Part shown: piece by piece, positions 24,895 through 34,293 of the stretch | Layout: each line of letters opens with the position of its first letter | How positions within the stretch are numbered: position 1 is the first letter of the stretch | Assembly (NCBI RefSeq): GCF_014203735.1 | Contig: NZ_JACHJQ010000009.1 | Span: forward strand, 310,001 to 374,000 | DNA length: 64,000 nt | Direction: 5' to 3' | DNA from: Actinophytocola algeriensis | Lineage (GTDB): Bacteria > Actinomycetota > Actinomycetes > Mycobacteriales > Pseudonocardiaceae | The notes under the pieces: generated by a model | What the model was told of the DNA's origin: nothing | What the model saw: the letters and a program-made list of their open reading frames with translations, nothing else | Database searches by the model: none | Program-made: the position numbers and the translations under genes

Positions 24895-26274
24895 TCAGCG
24901 GAGCGCGACCAGTGTGTCGCCGCGCTGTTCGAAGACCATCGGGCCCGAGGCCGACATGGTGATCTCGCCGTCGTAGCCCTCGCGGTCCAGCGGGGTCGTC
25001 GCCACGATCTCGCCCGTAGCCGGGTTCAGGACCTCGATCGCGCCCTTGACCGGGACCAGGATCTTCCCCGCGAACGCGGTGCCGGGGCCCATGGCGTCGT
25101 CGATTGTCCACAGTGGACGTAGGTCGTCCAGGGACAGGGCGATCGTGCGCGAGCCGGTGAACCAGTAGACGGCGCCGGTCACGCGGTTCACCGACATCAC
25201 GTGGTCCGCCGGGTCGCCGCGCAGGTCGCCCGGGCCGATGTCCAGGGGGTACGACCGGATCTGGCTGCCCTTCTCGTTCAGCAGCACCAGCCGGTTCGGG
25301 TTCGGCAGCGCCACCGCGGTGCACTGCTGCACCTCGTCCGGTTGGGAGGCGTCCAGCCGGCACTGCTCGCTCATGGCGACGACCTTGGCGCCGTTGCCGA
25401 CCACGACGCTGGACACGACCACCGGCTTCTCGGAGTCGTCCTCGCCGGTCGCCTTGTAGACCGTCACCCGGTCGCCCGGGTCCGTCGGGCAGCGTTCCAC
25501 CACCGCGATCTTGCCGGTGACCACCGCGGTCGTGCCGTACTCGCAGCCGTTCCTCGGCTGCTTGTCCGGGTTCTGGATCGCGCCGACCTTGCCGTACTCC
25601 ATGGTCAGCACCAGGTCGGACCGCCACGTCGTCAGCAGGTGCGCGCCGGTCGTCGTCAGGTACGTGCCGTCCGACAGCAGCCGGGTGCCCAGCTCCGCGT
25701 CGGAGTTGCGGGTGCCCAGGTACGGGCTGTCGCGCTGCTCGTCCTGGCGAGCGGGGCGGCCGCGCTGACCGGTTTCCGGCCACAGCGCGGTGACCTCGCT
25801 GCAGCCACCCGCCTTGCGCGGGTCGCCGTCGGGCAGGAGGTTGTCCTTCTTCGCGTACACGGCGATCGCCAGCTGCCACGCCGACGACACCGTGCACAGC
25901 GGCAGGTCGCGGTTGTAGCGCCAGCGGACGTCACCGGTGAGCGGGTCGCGGCCGGCCACCTCGCCGCCGTTGCCGGTCACCACGGCCGGGCCGACCGTCA
26001 CCGGCTCCGGGGTCGCGGGCGACCGGGCACGCCACACCTCGGCGAGCGACGGCGGGAACACCGGCGGCCGGGCGGGTGAGGTCATCGGCGAGCCGGCAGT
26101 CTCGGACGTGGTCGCGCGGATGTCGCTGGACTGCCACAGGAGCAGCCCGCCGACCAGTGCGGCCACCGCGATGACCGCCGCGACGAGGACGTCGCGCTTG
26201 CGGTGGAACCTGGTCCGTTCCCAGCGCTCGACGGGATTGTCCGTCCCGTCGAGCACGTCCTCGTCGCCAATCAT
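24895..26274 (-). CDS. Rv3212-type membrane-anchored beta-propeller protein
   Basis: 459 residues. A short cytoplasmic start with IGDEDVLDGTDNPVERWERTRFHRKRD precedes one membrane helix (about 30-48, VLVAAVIAVAALVGGLLLW) and an extracellular PQQ-type beta-propeller with repeated VTGxVxW-like blades and four or more cysteines. Position directly behind the RhlE helicase gene matches M. tuberculosis Rv3211-Rv3212. Function unproven. Confidence 0.8.
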   Translation of the reverse strand: MIGDEDVLDGTDNPVERWERTRFHRKRDVLVAAVIAVAALVGGLLLWQSSDIRATTSETAGSPMTSPARPPVFPPSLAEVWRARSPATPEPVTVGPAVVTGNGGEVAGRDPLTGDVRWRYNRDLPLCTVSSAWQLAIAVYAKKDNLLPDGDPRKAGGCSEVTALWPETGQRGRPARQDEQRDSPYLGTRNSDAELGTRLLSDGTYLTTTGAHLLTTWRSDLVLTMEYGKVGAIQNPDKQPRNGCEYGTTAVVTGKIAVVERCPTDPGDRVTVYKATGEDDSEKPVVVSSVVVGNGAKVVAMSEQCRLDASQPDEVQQCTAVALPNPNRLVLLNEKGSQIRSYPLDIGPGDLRGDPADHVMSVNRVTGAVYWFTGSRTIALSLDDLRPLWTIDDAMGPGTAFAGKILVPVKGAIEVLNPATGEIVATTPLDREGYDGEITMSASGPMVFEQRGDTLVALR

Positions 26275-26429
26275 GGTGACCTAGTGTTCCACGCCTTGAT
26301 GGCAGGAAGGAGCTAGGTAGCGTGTGGAGTAGTCCTCACGCTCGTCAGCAGAGCCTCAGGGGAACGTGGCGGTACTTGGCCACCAACCGCCTGCGGTCCG
26401 CGAGTGACGCTGGGTCGGGACCAACACTT

Positions 26430-28139
26430 CTAATCGCGGGGAGGCGGGTTGGCACCGCCTGTTTCGCTGGTGTTCGGCGTCTCGCCCGTGGACACCCCGG
26501 CCCGGCTGCGGCGCCGCCGCGTGCGGGCCGGACGCTCCGACTTCGGCGACGACGTGGCGGCCGTGGCCTCCTGCGTCTCCGCGGGCTGCTCACCGCCCTC
26601 GCCACCACCGCGGCGGCGCCGACGGCGCTGCCGCGGCTCGCCACTGGTCTCGGTCGACTCGGTCTTGCGCGGCGAGTCGGCGGCCGGACCGGCCGGGCGG
26701 CGCGAACGACGCCGGTTGCGGCCCTTCTTCGTGCCGCCCAGGTCCTCCTCCGGCTCCGCGTCCAGCCCAACGCGGGTCCGCTTGGCCAGCGGCAGCCTGC
26801 CGGTCGAACCCTCGGGGATGCCCAGGTCGGAGAACAGGTGCTCGGACGTCGAGTACGTCTCCACCGGCACCGGCATGTCCAGGCCGAGTGTGTCGCTGAT
26901 CAGCTTCCAGCGCGGTTCGTCGTCCCAGTCGACGAGCGTGATCGCCACACCTTCGCGGCCCGCGCGGCCGGTGCGGCCGATGCGGTGCACGTAGGTGCCG
27001 TCGTCCTCGGGGCACTGGAAGTTGATGACGTGCGTGACGTCGTCGATGTCGATGCCGCGGGCCGCCACGTCCGTGGAGATCAGGACGTCGACCTTGCCGG
27101 AGCGGAACGCGCGCAGCGCCTGCTCGCGGGCGCCCTGGCCCAGGTCCCCGTGCACCGCGGCGACCGCGAAGCCGCGCTCCTCGAGGTCGTCGGCGACCTT
27201 CTGGGCGGTCCGCTTGGTGCGGCTGAAGATCATCGTCAGACCGCGGCTGTCCGCCTGCAGCGCACGCGCGACGACCTCGATCTTGTCCAGCGAGTGCGCC
27301 CGGTAGACGAACTGGCGGGTGCGCTCGTGGATGGCGCCCGCGTCGTTCTCCTCGGCCCGGATGTGCGTCGGCTGGTGCAGGAACGTGCGGGCCAGCGTGA
27401 TGATCGGGCCCGGCATGGTCGCGGAGAACAGCATGGTCTGCCGCTCGTCGGGCACCATGCGCAGGATCCGCTCGATGTCGGGCAGGAAGCCGAGGTCGAG
27501 CATGCGGTCGGCCTCGTCGAGCACCAGCGCGCGGACCTTGCCCAGCACCAGGTGGCGCTGTTCGGCGAGATCCAGCAGGCGGCCCGGCGTGCCGACGACG
27601 ACGTCGACGCCCTTGCGCAGCGCCGCGATCTGCGGCTCGTACGGGCGGCCGCCGTAGATGGCCTCGACGCGGATGCCGAGGTGCTTGCCCGCGTCGGACA
27701 GGTCGTGGTTGACCTGCAGGCACAGCTCGCGGGTCGGCACCACGATCAGCACCTGCGGGGTGCCGTCACCCGGCAGGTCGATGCGGTTCAGCAGCGGCAC
27801 ACCGAAGCCCAGCGTCTTGCCGGTGCCGGTGCGGGCCTGACCGATGACGTCCTCGCCGGCGAGTGCCAGCGGCAGCGTCAGTTCCTGGATGGCGAAGGTC
27901 CGCTCGATGCCGGCCTCGGAGAGGGCCTTGACGATCTCCGCCTTCACGCCGAACTCGGCGAACGTGGGGGAGTCGGAGCGGACGGGCGCATCGGCCTTCA
28001 GCGGATGCGACGTGTCGGTGTCGGGGACCCCTGCCTCGCTGTGTTCCAGCGTGACCGGGTCCAGGTCCTGTGTGTTCTGTTCAGTGATGTGATCTCTCCC
28101 TTGTCCAGCGCGCTCGCCCTGGACGGGCCGCTCGACCAC
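26430..28139 (-). CDS. rhlE: DEAD-box RNA helicase RhlE
   Basis: About 569 residues. All core motifs are present: Q motif (TFAIQELTLP), GTGKT, VLDEADRM, FSATMPG, ARGIDI and HRIGRTGR. The C-terminal 130 residues are Arg/Lys-rich and disordered (GRNRRRSRRPAGP and similar), as in mycobacterial RhlE. The start is unclear: the family start TEQNTQDL follows an ATC codon at 28088 with a very good AGGGAGAG site before it, whereas the first usable start codon is GTG 28139. I give the GTG, but initiation at ATC is worth testing. Confidence 0.9.
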   Translation of the reverse strand: MVERPVQGERAGQGRDHITEQNTQDLDPVTLEHSEAGVPDTDTSHPLKADAPVRSDSPTFAEFGVKAEIVKALSEAGIERTFAIQELTLPLALAGEDVIGQARTGTGKTLGFGVPLLNRIDLPGDGTPQVLIVVPTRELCLQVNHDLSDAGKHLGIRVEAIYGGRPYEPQIAALRKGVDVVVGTPGRLLDLAEQRHLVLGKVRALVLDEADRMLDLGFLPDIERILRMVPDERQTMLFSATMPGPIITLARTFLHQPTHIRAEENDAGAIHERTRQFVYRAHSLDKIEVVARALQADSRGLTMIFSRTKRTAQKVADDLEERGFAVAAVHGDLGQGAREQALRAFRSGKVDVLISTDVAARGIDIDDVTHVINFQCPEDDGTYVHRIGRTGRAGREGVAITLVDWDDEPRWKLISDTLGLDMPVPVETYSTSEHLFSDLGIPEGSTGRLPLAKRTRVGLDAEPEEDLGGTKKGRNRRRSRRPAGPAADSPRKTESTETSGEPRQRRRRRRGGGEGGEQPAETQEATAATSSPKSERPARTRRRRSRAGVSTGETPNTSETGGANPPPRD

Positions 28140-28258
28140 GCCTTCTGACGAGGCGCGGGAGGGCCGGCGAGGCGCGCACACCCTCTTTACGCAGCTCATT
28201 TGACAAGGCCGCGTCAGTGTCAGTCTACCTGCGAGGGTCGACGGATAGGCTGCACCCC

Positions 28259-28333
28259 GTGAGCGGAGCTTGCGGAGCGAACCATCGGACACGGACAGGC
28301 CGCTCGGAGCCTGCGAGGAGCGGCTGTGAGTGA
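28259..28333 (+). CDS. Mini-ORF cassette, copy 3 (24-residue MSGACGANH peptide)
   Basis: GTG 28259 opens a frame with the same first nine residues as copies 1 and 2. TAGGCT at 28246-28251 lies seven bases upstream, so the mini-ORF could itself be leaderless. Here the spacer is 20 nt, not a multiple of three, so the second conserved box is read in another frame; the ORF still stops (TGA 28331-28333) just inside the next gene. Box GGAGCCTGCGAGGAG supplies that gene's ribosome-binding site. Confidence 0.45.
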   Translation: MSGACGANHRTRTGRSEPARSGCE

Positions 28334-28985
28334 GCCGCGCGACGCTGTCATCGATCCCGGTGTTGTTGACCTGCTCGGAGTGCTCGCGTACGGCGAGCTG
28401 TCGGCTTTCGACCGGCTCGCCGAGGACGCGCGCACGGCGCCGTCGATCGCGGGCCGGGCGGCGCTGTCGGCCATGGCCTCGGCCGAGATGGGCCACTACC
28501 AGCGGATCGAGCGGTACCTCGCCGAGCACGACATCGACGTGCAGGACGCGATGCGCCCGTTCATCGGGCACTTCGACACCTGGCACGCGTCCACCGCGCC
28601 GCGCTCGTGGCTGGAGTCGCTGGTCAAGGCGTACGTCGGCGACGGGCTCGCGGCCGACCTGTACCGCGAGATCGCGTCCTGGCTGGACGAGGAGACCTCG
28701 TCGCTGGTGCTCGAGGTGCTGGGTGACACGGGTCACTCGGCGTTCGCCCAGCGCGAAGTGAAGGCGGCCATCGAACGGGACCGCACGGTGCGCGACCGGC
28801 TCACGCTGTGGGGGCGCCGCCTGCTGGGTGAGGCACTCACGCAGGCCCAGTACGTGGTGGCCGAGCGGGACGGGCTCGCCGAGCTGATCGTCACCGGCAC
28901 CGGAGACCTCGCCGGAATCGCCGCGCTCTTCCGGCGGTTGCAACAGCAACATGGCAAGCGGATGACCGCGCTCGGTCTCGGCTAG
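28326..28985 (+). CDS. Ferritin-like protein (Rv3210c-type)
   Basis: 219 residues, all helical. [27 protein letters not shown] and [15 protein letters not shown] carry the Glu/His residues of a di-iron four-helix bundle; the family is related to MiaE-like hydroxylases. Divergent from rhlE as Rv3210c is near Rv3211. GTG start coupled to the mini-ORF cassette. Confidence 0.8.
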   Translation: MSEPRDAVIDPGVVDLLGVLAYGELSAFDRLAEDARTAPSIAGRAALSAMASAEMGHYQRIERYLAEHDIDVQDAMRPFIGHFDTWHASTAPRSWLESLVKAYVGDGLAADLYREIASWLDEETSSLVLEVLGDTGHSAFAQREVKAAIERDRTVRDRLTLWGRRLLGEALTQAQYVVAERDGLAELIVTGTGDLAGIAALFRRLQQQHGKRMTALGLG

Positions 28986-29056
28986 CCTTGCAGGGTCGCG
29001 AAGCTCGTAGCTCGCCGAGCGACGATTGATTCAGCCGGGGTTTATGGAGGTTCAGC

Positions 29057-29284
29057 GTGGAGGTCAAGATCGGAGTCGCGGACACCGCGCGGGAGCTGCT
29101 GATCAACAGCTCGCAGACTCCGGAAGAGGTGGAGTCGCTGGTGACCGACGCGTTGAAGGACTCGTCGGGAACCTTGGCGCTCACCGACGACAAGGGCCGC
29201 CTATACCTGGTGCCGTCCGTGCGCGTCGCGTACGTGGAGATCGGCACGGCCGACTCTCGGAAGGTCGGTTTCGTCACCAACTGA
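29057..29284 (+). CDS. DUF3107 protein (Rv3208A/TB9.4-type)
   Basis: 75 residues: MEVKIGVADTARELLINS, then VTDALKDSSGTLALTDDKGRLYLVPSVRVAYVEIG. A small conserved protein found in nearly all actinobacteria, always near the Rv3208-type TetR gene. ATGGAGG lies 9 bp before the GTG start. Function unknown. Confidence 0.9.
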   Translation: MEVKIGVADTARELLINSSQTPEEVESLVTDALKDSSGTLALTDDKGRLYLVPSVRVAYVEIGTADSRKVGFVTN

Positions 29285-29348
29285 GTGAGCTTCGACGAAG
29301 GGCAGGGCCGTCCGGTCCTGCCCTTCTGCGTCTCGTCCCCGGCAGTGC

Positions 29349-30065
29349 TCAGCCCGCGTTCGGGTGCGCCTCGGAGAGCTTCACGACCCGGTTCAGCTCC
29401 AGCGGCTTGTTCGGGTCGAGCGTGACGCCGTTCGCCCTGGTGAAGCCGTCGATCGCGGCCCAGATGATCTGGGTCAGGTACTCGACCACCGCGTCGCGGC
29501 TCATGGTGCGGCGCTCCAGCCACCACTCGCTGACGTTCTGGACCATCCCGACGATGCCGTGCGCCCACGGCTCCGCCGCGCCGGAGTCCATGTTCATCGC
29601 ACGCAGGTAGTCGCCGAGCAGGGCGGACAGGGCCTGCGCGATCAGCTCCTTGTCCTCCGCGACGATGTCCTGCTCGACCGGCCGGTTCGCGAGCGAGCGG
29701 CGGACCAGCAGGCGGTACAGGTGCGGGTACTCCTCGACGGTGGAGAAGAACGCGTCGAGGCTCTTGCGGATGCGCGGGACCGGGGCTTCCTCGTTGTTGA
29801 GCGCCGGGATGAGCCGGTCGAAGAGGATCTCGGTGCCGCGGTGCCCCAGTGCGACGAACAGGTCGGCCTTGTCGGCGAAGTGGCGGTACAGGACGGGTTT
29901 CGTGACACCCGCCTCGGCGGCGATGTGGTCCATGCCGACGTCCGGGCCGTGTTCCGCCAGCGCCCGCATGGCCGCCTCGACGAACTCCGCTCGCCGTGCT
30001 GCCCGGTGGGAGCGCCAGCGGTCCCGTCTCGCGTCACCTGTCGCGTTGCCGGTTGCTTCTGGCAT
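29349..30065 (-). CDS. TetR-family regulator
   Basis: 238 residues. HTH region GMDHIAAEAGVTKPVLYRHFADKADLF at about 43-69; long C-terminal domain with NVSEWWLERRTMSRDA. It lies behind the next TetR gene on the same strand (25 bp), a pair of tandem regulators. The ligand is unknown. Possibly a membrane-lipid regulator, by similarity of the ligand domain to other large TetRs, but with low certainty. Confidence 0.85.
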   Translation of the reverse strand: MPEATGNATGDARRDRWRSHRAARRAEFVEAAMRALAEHGPDVGMDHIAAEAGVTKPVLYRHFADKADLFVALGHRGTEILFDRLIPALNNEEAPVPRIRKSLDAFFSTVEEYPHLYRLLVRRSLANRPVEQDIVAEDKELIAQALSALLGDYLRAMNMDSGAAEPWAHGIVGMVQNVSEWWLERRTMSRDAVVEYLTQIIWAAIDGFTRANGVTLDPNKPLELNRVVKLSEAHPNAG

Positions 30066-30090
30066 TTGGCCGAATCTACTCCTCAGAGCA

Positions 30091-30732
30091 CTAAGGCTGC
30101 TGCAGCGGGAAGCCGCCGCCGATGCCCTTCCAGGCCAGGGTGCTGATCAGCGCCACGGCTTCTTCCTTGGCCATCGTCCTGCCGTCGGCGAGCCACGAAC
30201 GGGCCGCCACCTGGCTGATGCCGACGAGTCCGACCGCGAGCAGCCGCGCGGGCTCCTCGTCCAGGCCGGCGTCGGCGGTGATGGTCCTCGTGATGGCCTG
30301 CACGCACGCGTCGGTGCCGCGGTCGATCGCGGCCTGCACCACCGGCTCGCCGCGCAGGTCGGACTCGAAGACCAGCCGGTACGCCTGGCTCTCGCCGTCC
30401 ACGAAGTCGAAGTACGCGGTCACCGCGTTCTGCACCCGGACCTTGTTGTCCGTGGTCGACTCCATCGCGTCGGTCACCCGCATGATCAGCTCGTCGACGT
30501 GGATCTCGAGCAGCGCGAGGTACAGCTCCAGCTTGCCGGGGAAGTGCTGGTAGAGCACCGGCTTGGAGACACCGGCGCGCTCGGCGATCTCGTCCATGGC
30601 GGCTGCGTGGTACCCGTTCGCCGCGAAGACGTCCTGGGCGGCGGCCAGCAGCTGGGCGCGCCGAGCGGTGCGCGGCAGCCGCGCGGCCCGGTTCGCCTGC
30701 CCGGCCAGTCCGTGCTGAATCGTCTCCGACAT
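30091..30732 (-). CDS. TetR-family regulator (Rv3208-type)
   Basis: 213 residues from ATG 30732 (MSETIQHGLAGQANRAARLP). HTH AMDEIAERAGVSKPVLYQHFPGKLELYLALL is nearly identical in kind to Rv3208 of M. tuberculosis, and the genomic position agrees. Divergent from the alpha/beta hydrolase gene. Confidence 0.88.
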   Translation of the reverse strand: MSETIQHGLAGQANRAARLPRTARRAQLLAAAQDVFAANGYHAAAMDEIAERAGVSKPVLYQHFPGKLELYLALLEIHVDELIMRVTDAMESTTDNKVRVQNAVTAYFDFVDGESQAYRLVFESDLRGEPVVQAAIDRGTDACVQAITRTITADAGLDEEPARLLAVGLVGISQVAARSWLADGRTMAKEEAVALISTLAWKGIGGGFPLQQP

Positions 30733-30816
30733 TCGCCCCTCCACGTCCGTCGCGGGCCAGGGTTGCCGACCCGTGGCCACGACCTTACTCGCCGGTAATG
30801 CGACTTCGGGAGAGTC

Positions 30817-31815
30817 ATGGACACTGGACGGGTGAGCACCGGCACCGAATCACGCCCTCCCGTCACCTACGTCCCGCTGTCCGACGCGGTCCTGCCGGCC
30901 GTCGACATGTCGATCCCGCCGTGGCCGGGAGAGGACCGGACCTCGGGCGGGGTGCGCATGCACATCCGCGTCACCCCCGGCCCCGAGGACGCCCCCACCG
31001 CCGTCTACGTGCACGGACTGGGTGGCTCGGCCACGAACTGGACCGACCTCGCCGCCCAGCTCTCCTCCCGGGTACCCGGGATCTCGGTGGATCTACCGGG
31101 GTTCGGCAGGTCGGAGCCGCAGCCGGGCTTCGACTACTCGATCGCGGCGCACGCGGACGCGGTCGCGCGGTTCATCCGGGGGCTCGGTGTCGGCCCGGTG
31201 CACCTGCTCGGCAACTCGATGGGCGGTGCGATCTCGATGAACGTCGCCGCCGACCACCCCGACCTGATCCGCACCCTCACGCTGGTGTCGCCCGCGGTGC
31301 CCGACCTGCGGCCGCGCTTCTCGCGGATGTCCGACCCGCGCCTGGCCATCGCCTACCTGCCGCTGATCGGCGCGTCCGTGCGGCGCAGGCTCGCGGCGGT
31401 GCCCGTGGAACAGCGCGTGCTGCAGCTGTTGCGGCTGGTGTTCGCGGACGTGGCGCGGGTGCCGCAGTCCCGCAAGGACGAGGCGGCGGCCGAGTTCGCG
31501 GAGCGGGCGCGGCAGGTGTGGGCCAACCCGGCGCTCGCCCGCAGCACGATCGGGTTGTTCCGGTCGTGGCTGGTGCCGAGGTCGAGGTCGATGTGGACCC
31601 TCGCGCCGCGGATCACGGCGCCGACTCTGGTCGTGTGGGGCACGGACGACAAGCTGGTGACCGTCCGCAAGGCGCCGAGGACCGCCCGGCTCATCCCGAG
31701 GGCGCGGCTGCTGGTGCTGCCGAGGACCGGGCACGTCGCGCAGATGGAGCGGCCTGCCACGGTCGCGCGGGCGGTGCTGGGCATGTGGGAACAGGTCGAC
31801 ACGGGCAACTGGTGA
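30817..31815 (+). CDS. Alpha/beta hydrolase
   Basis: 332 residues. VYVHGLGGSATNW, nucleophile GNSMGGAIS, VWGTDDKLV (acid) and PRTGHVAQMERP (His) form the catalytic set. GGGAGA before ATG 30817 supports this start; GTG 30832 is the alternative. Large cap region suggests a lipid-type ester substrate. Lies between the Rv3208-type regulator and the DUF3152 gene. Confidence 0.87.
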   Translation: MDTGRVSTGTESRPPVTYVPLSDAVLPAVDMSIPPWPGEDRTSGGVRMHIRVTPGPEDAPTAVYVHGLGGSATNWTDLAAQLSSRVPGISVDLPGFGRSEPQPGFDYSIAAHADAVARFIRGLGVGPVHLLGNSMGGAISMNVAADHPDLIRTLTLVSPAVPDLRPRFSRMSDPRLAIAYLPLIGASVRRRLAAVPVEQRVLQLLRLVFADVARVPQSRKDEAAAEFAERARQVWANPALARSTIGLFRSWLVPRSRSMWTLAPRITAPTLVVWGTDDKLVTVRKAPRTARLIPRARLLVLPRTGHVAQMERPATVARAVLGMWEQVDTGNW

Positions 31816-31897
31816 GCTGGGTTCACCCCGGTGTGAAACGTCACTCCGACGCGCCGTGCGAATCGGTGTCGTTTCCGGAGTGTGGCACCCTGGGCCC

Positions 31898-32896
31898 GTG
31901 ACGAAGCGGGTACAGGACCGGTACCGCGCAGGTGAACGCCGCACGTCGAGCGAGCCTCTCGCGGCCTCGTGGCGACCCGAGACGCGGCCGAGGAAAAAGG
32001 CGCCGAAGAAGAAGCAGGGCGTGCTCGCGACGTATGGCTGGCGCGTGTACGCGGTCCCGGTGCTGGTGGCGATCACCGCGCTCGTGGTGGTCCAGACCGC
32101 CGGTGAGGACAGCACTGACACGCGGGCCGCGCAGGACCAGGTGGCCGCCGACGACCCGCAGAACACCGGTGACGTGCAGGAAGGCCCCGGGGTCAGCGAG
32201 AAGCCCGCGAAGCCGCAGGACCTGAAGATCCCGACCGCCGACCTGCCGCCCGGCGCGGCTTTCCCGCAGGCGGGACAGGGCGAGTGGGACGTCGTTCCCG
32301 GCACCACGCCGCGCGTGGGCAACGCGGGCGAGCTCTACACGTACACGATCGAGATCGAGAAGGGGATCGACCTCGCGCCCTACGGCGGGATCGACTCGTT
32401 CGGGCGGCTCGTCGACACGACGCTCGCCGACCCGCGTGGGTGGACGTCGACCGGGCAGGTGTCGGTGCAGCGTGTCGACGGGGACGCCGACCCGGACATC
32501 CGGATCAGCCTCTCCACGCCAGAGACCGTGCACCGGCCGGACTTCTGCGGGTACTCGATCACGTACGAGTCGTCGTGCTGGCGGCGCAGCGAGAAGCGCG
32601 TGATGATCAACCTGGCCCGGTGGGTGCGTGGGGCGCTGGCCTTCAGCGGCGACATCGGGTCGTACCGCGAGTACGCCATCAACCACGAGATCGGGCACGC
32701 GTTCGGCAACGGGCACGTCGGTTGTGCCGAGGAGGGCGGGCTCGCGCCCGTGATGATGCAGCAGACCTTCGGCGTGAACAACGACTTCGTGGCCCGCCTG
32801 AACGACCAGGTCGGCAACTCGGACCCGGTGCGGGCCGACGGCAAGACGTGCCGCGTCAACCAGTGGCCCAACCCCCAGGCCCAGCCACCGGCCTGA
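31898..32896 (+). CDS. DUF3152 membrane-anchored metallopeptidase-like protein (Rv3207c-type)
   Basis: 332 residues from GTG 31898. A basic cytoplasmic start is followed by one membrane helix (about 47-65, VYAVPVLVAITALVVVQTA), an acidic linker, and an extracellular domain with the zinc motif HEIGHAFGNGH, i.e. HExxHxxGxxH of metzincins, preceded by a cysteine pair (FCGYS, SSCWRR). Function unproven. Directly upstream of moeZ, as in M. tuberculosis. Confidence 0.85.
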   Translation: MTKRVQDRYRAGERRTSSEPLAASWRPETRPRKKAPKKKQGVLATYGWRVYAVPVLVAITALVVVQTAGEDSTDTRAAQDQVAADDPQNTGDVQEGPGVSEKPAKPQDLKIPTADLPPGAAFPQAGQGEWDVVPGTTPRVGNAGELYTYTIEIEKGIDLAPYGGIDSFGRLVDTTLADPRGWTSTGQVSVQRVDGDADPDIRISLSTPETVHRPDFCGYSITYESSCWRRSEKRVMINLARWVRGALAFSGDIGSYREYAINHEIGHAFGNGHVGCAEEGGLAPVMMQQTFGVNNDFVARLNDQVGNSDPVRADGKTCRVNQWPNPQAQPPA

Positions 32897-33028
32897 CGGA
32901 CCGATGCCCGGAAAGCGTCTTTCATGGCGTGCTTCCCGCGATGTGGGACTCGCGGAAGAGCGGGTGGGACGATCGCGTTGTACGCGGGGAGACTTGGAGT
33001 CATCCAGTCACGCGTCGAGGAGGAACCC

Positions 33029-34207
33029 ATGGCAAGCGGTTTGCCACCACTGGTGGAACCGGCCGCCGAGCTGACCAAGGACGAGGTCGCGCGCTACAGC
33101 CGGCACCTGATCATCCCGGACGTCGGGGTCGACGGGCAGAAACGGCTGAAGAACGCGAAGGTCCTGGTCGTCGGGGCGGGTGGGCTCGGCAGCCCCGCGC
33201 TGCTGTACCTGGCCGCGGCCGGGGTCGGCACGCTCGGCGTGATCGACTTCGACGTGGTGGACGAGTCGAACCTGCAGCGCCAGGTCATCCACGGCGTCTC
33301 GGACGTCGGGAAGCCCAAGGCGCTGTCGGCGAAGGAGTCGATCGCCGAGATCAACCCGCTGGTCGACGTCATCCTCCACCAGGAGCAGCTGACCAGCGAC
33401 AACGCGCTGGACATCTTCCGCCCGTACGACCTGATCCTGGACGGGACGGACAACTTCGCGACCCGCTACCTGGTCAACGACGCGGCGGTGCTGCTCGGGA
33501 AGCCGTACGTGTGGGGCTCGATCTTCCGGTTCGAGGGCCAGGTCAGCGTGTTCTGGGAGGACGCGCCGAACGGTCAGGGCCTGAACTACCGCGACCTCTA
33601 CCCCGAGCCGCCGCCGCCCGGCATGGTGCCGTCGTGCGCCGAAGGTGGCGTGCTGGGCGTGCTGTGCGCGTCGATCGGGTCGGTCATGGTCACCGAGGCG
33701 ATCAAGCTGCTCACCGGGATCGGTGAACCTCTGCTCGGACGGCTGATGGTGTACGACGCGCTGGAGATGTCGTACCGGACCATCAAGATCCGCAAGGACC
33801 CCGAGACCAAGCCGATCGAGGGCCTCATCGACTACGACGCCTTCTGCGGTGTCGTCTCCGACGACGCGCAGCAGGCCGCCGCGGGCAGCACGATCACGCC
33901 CCGTGAGCTCAAGGAGAAGTTCGACCGGGGCGACAACTTCGCGCTGATCGACGTCCGCGAGCCGCACGAGTACGAGATCGTGAAGATCCCCGGCGCGGTA
34001 CTGATCCCGAAGGACGAGATTCTGTCCGGCGCCGCGCTCGCGACGCTGCCGCAGGACAAGCCGATCGTCCTGCACTGCAAGTCCGGCGCCCGGTCCGCGG
34101 AGGCGCTCGCCGCGCTGCACAAGGCCGGATTCAAGGACGCGGTGCACGTCGGTGGCGGTGTGCTCGGCTGGGCGCGGGACGTCGACTCGAGCCTGCCGAC
34201 CTACTGA
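33029..34207 (+). CDS. moeZ: Adenylyltransferase/sulfurtransferase MoeZ
   Basis: 392 residues from ATG 33029 with AGGAGGAA upstream. The N-terminal ThiF/MoeB domain has GAGGLGSPALLYLAAAG and the catalytic Cys in VPSCAEGG; the C-terminal rhodanese domain carries active-site Cys in LHCKSGARS. MoeZ activates the C-terminus of ubiquitin-like sulfur carriers and passes sulfur to them, for molybdopterin, thiamine and cysteine pathways. The zinc CXXC pairs of E. coli MoeB are absent, as in mycobacterial MoeZ. Confidence 0.94.
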   Translation: MASGLPPLVEPAAELTKDEVARYSRHLIIPDVGVDGQKRLKNAKVLVVGAGGLGSPALLYLAAAGVGTLGVIDFDVVDESNLQRQVIHGVSDVGKPKALSAKESIAEINPLVDVILHQEQLTSDNALDIFRPYDLILDGTDNFATRYLVNDAAVLLGKPYVWGSIFRFEGQVSVFWEDAPNGQGLNYRDLYPEPPPPGMVPSCAEGGVLGVLCASIGSVMVTEAIKLLTGIGEPLLGRLMVYDALEMSYRTIKIRKDPETKPIEGLIDYDAFCGVVSDDAQQAAAGSTITPRELKEKFDRGDNFALIDVREPHEYEIVKIPGAVLIPKDEILSGAALATLPQDKPIVLHCKSGARSAEALAALHKAGFKDAVHVGGGVLGWARDVDSSLPTY

Positions 34208-34293
34208 CCTCGCTCGTCCATTCGGGTCAGCGACGCGCACGGCGGCGTGACCTGCACGACGTGTAGTGGTGCGGCGGGGTAGCGTGCCTGGAC

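Noticed and set aside
32900-32960. Quasi-palindromic stretch GGAAAGCGTCTTTCATGG before moeZ
   Set aside because: Imperfect stems only; could be a weak terminator of the DUF3152 gene, but the pairing is not convincing.
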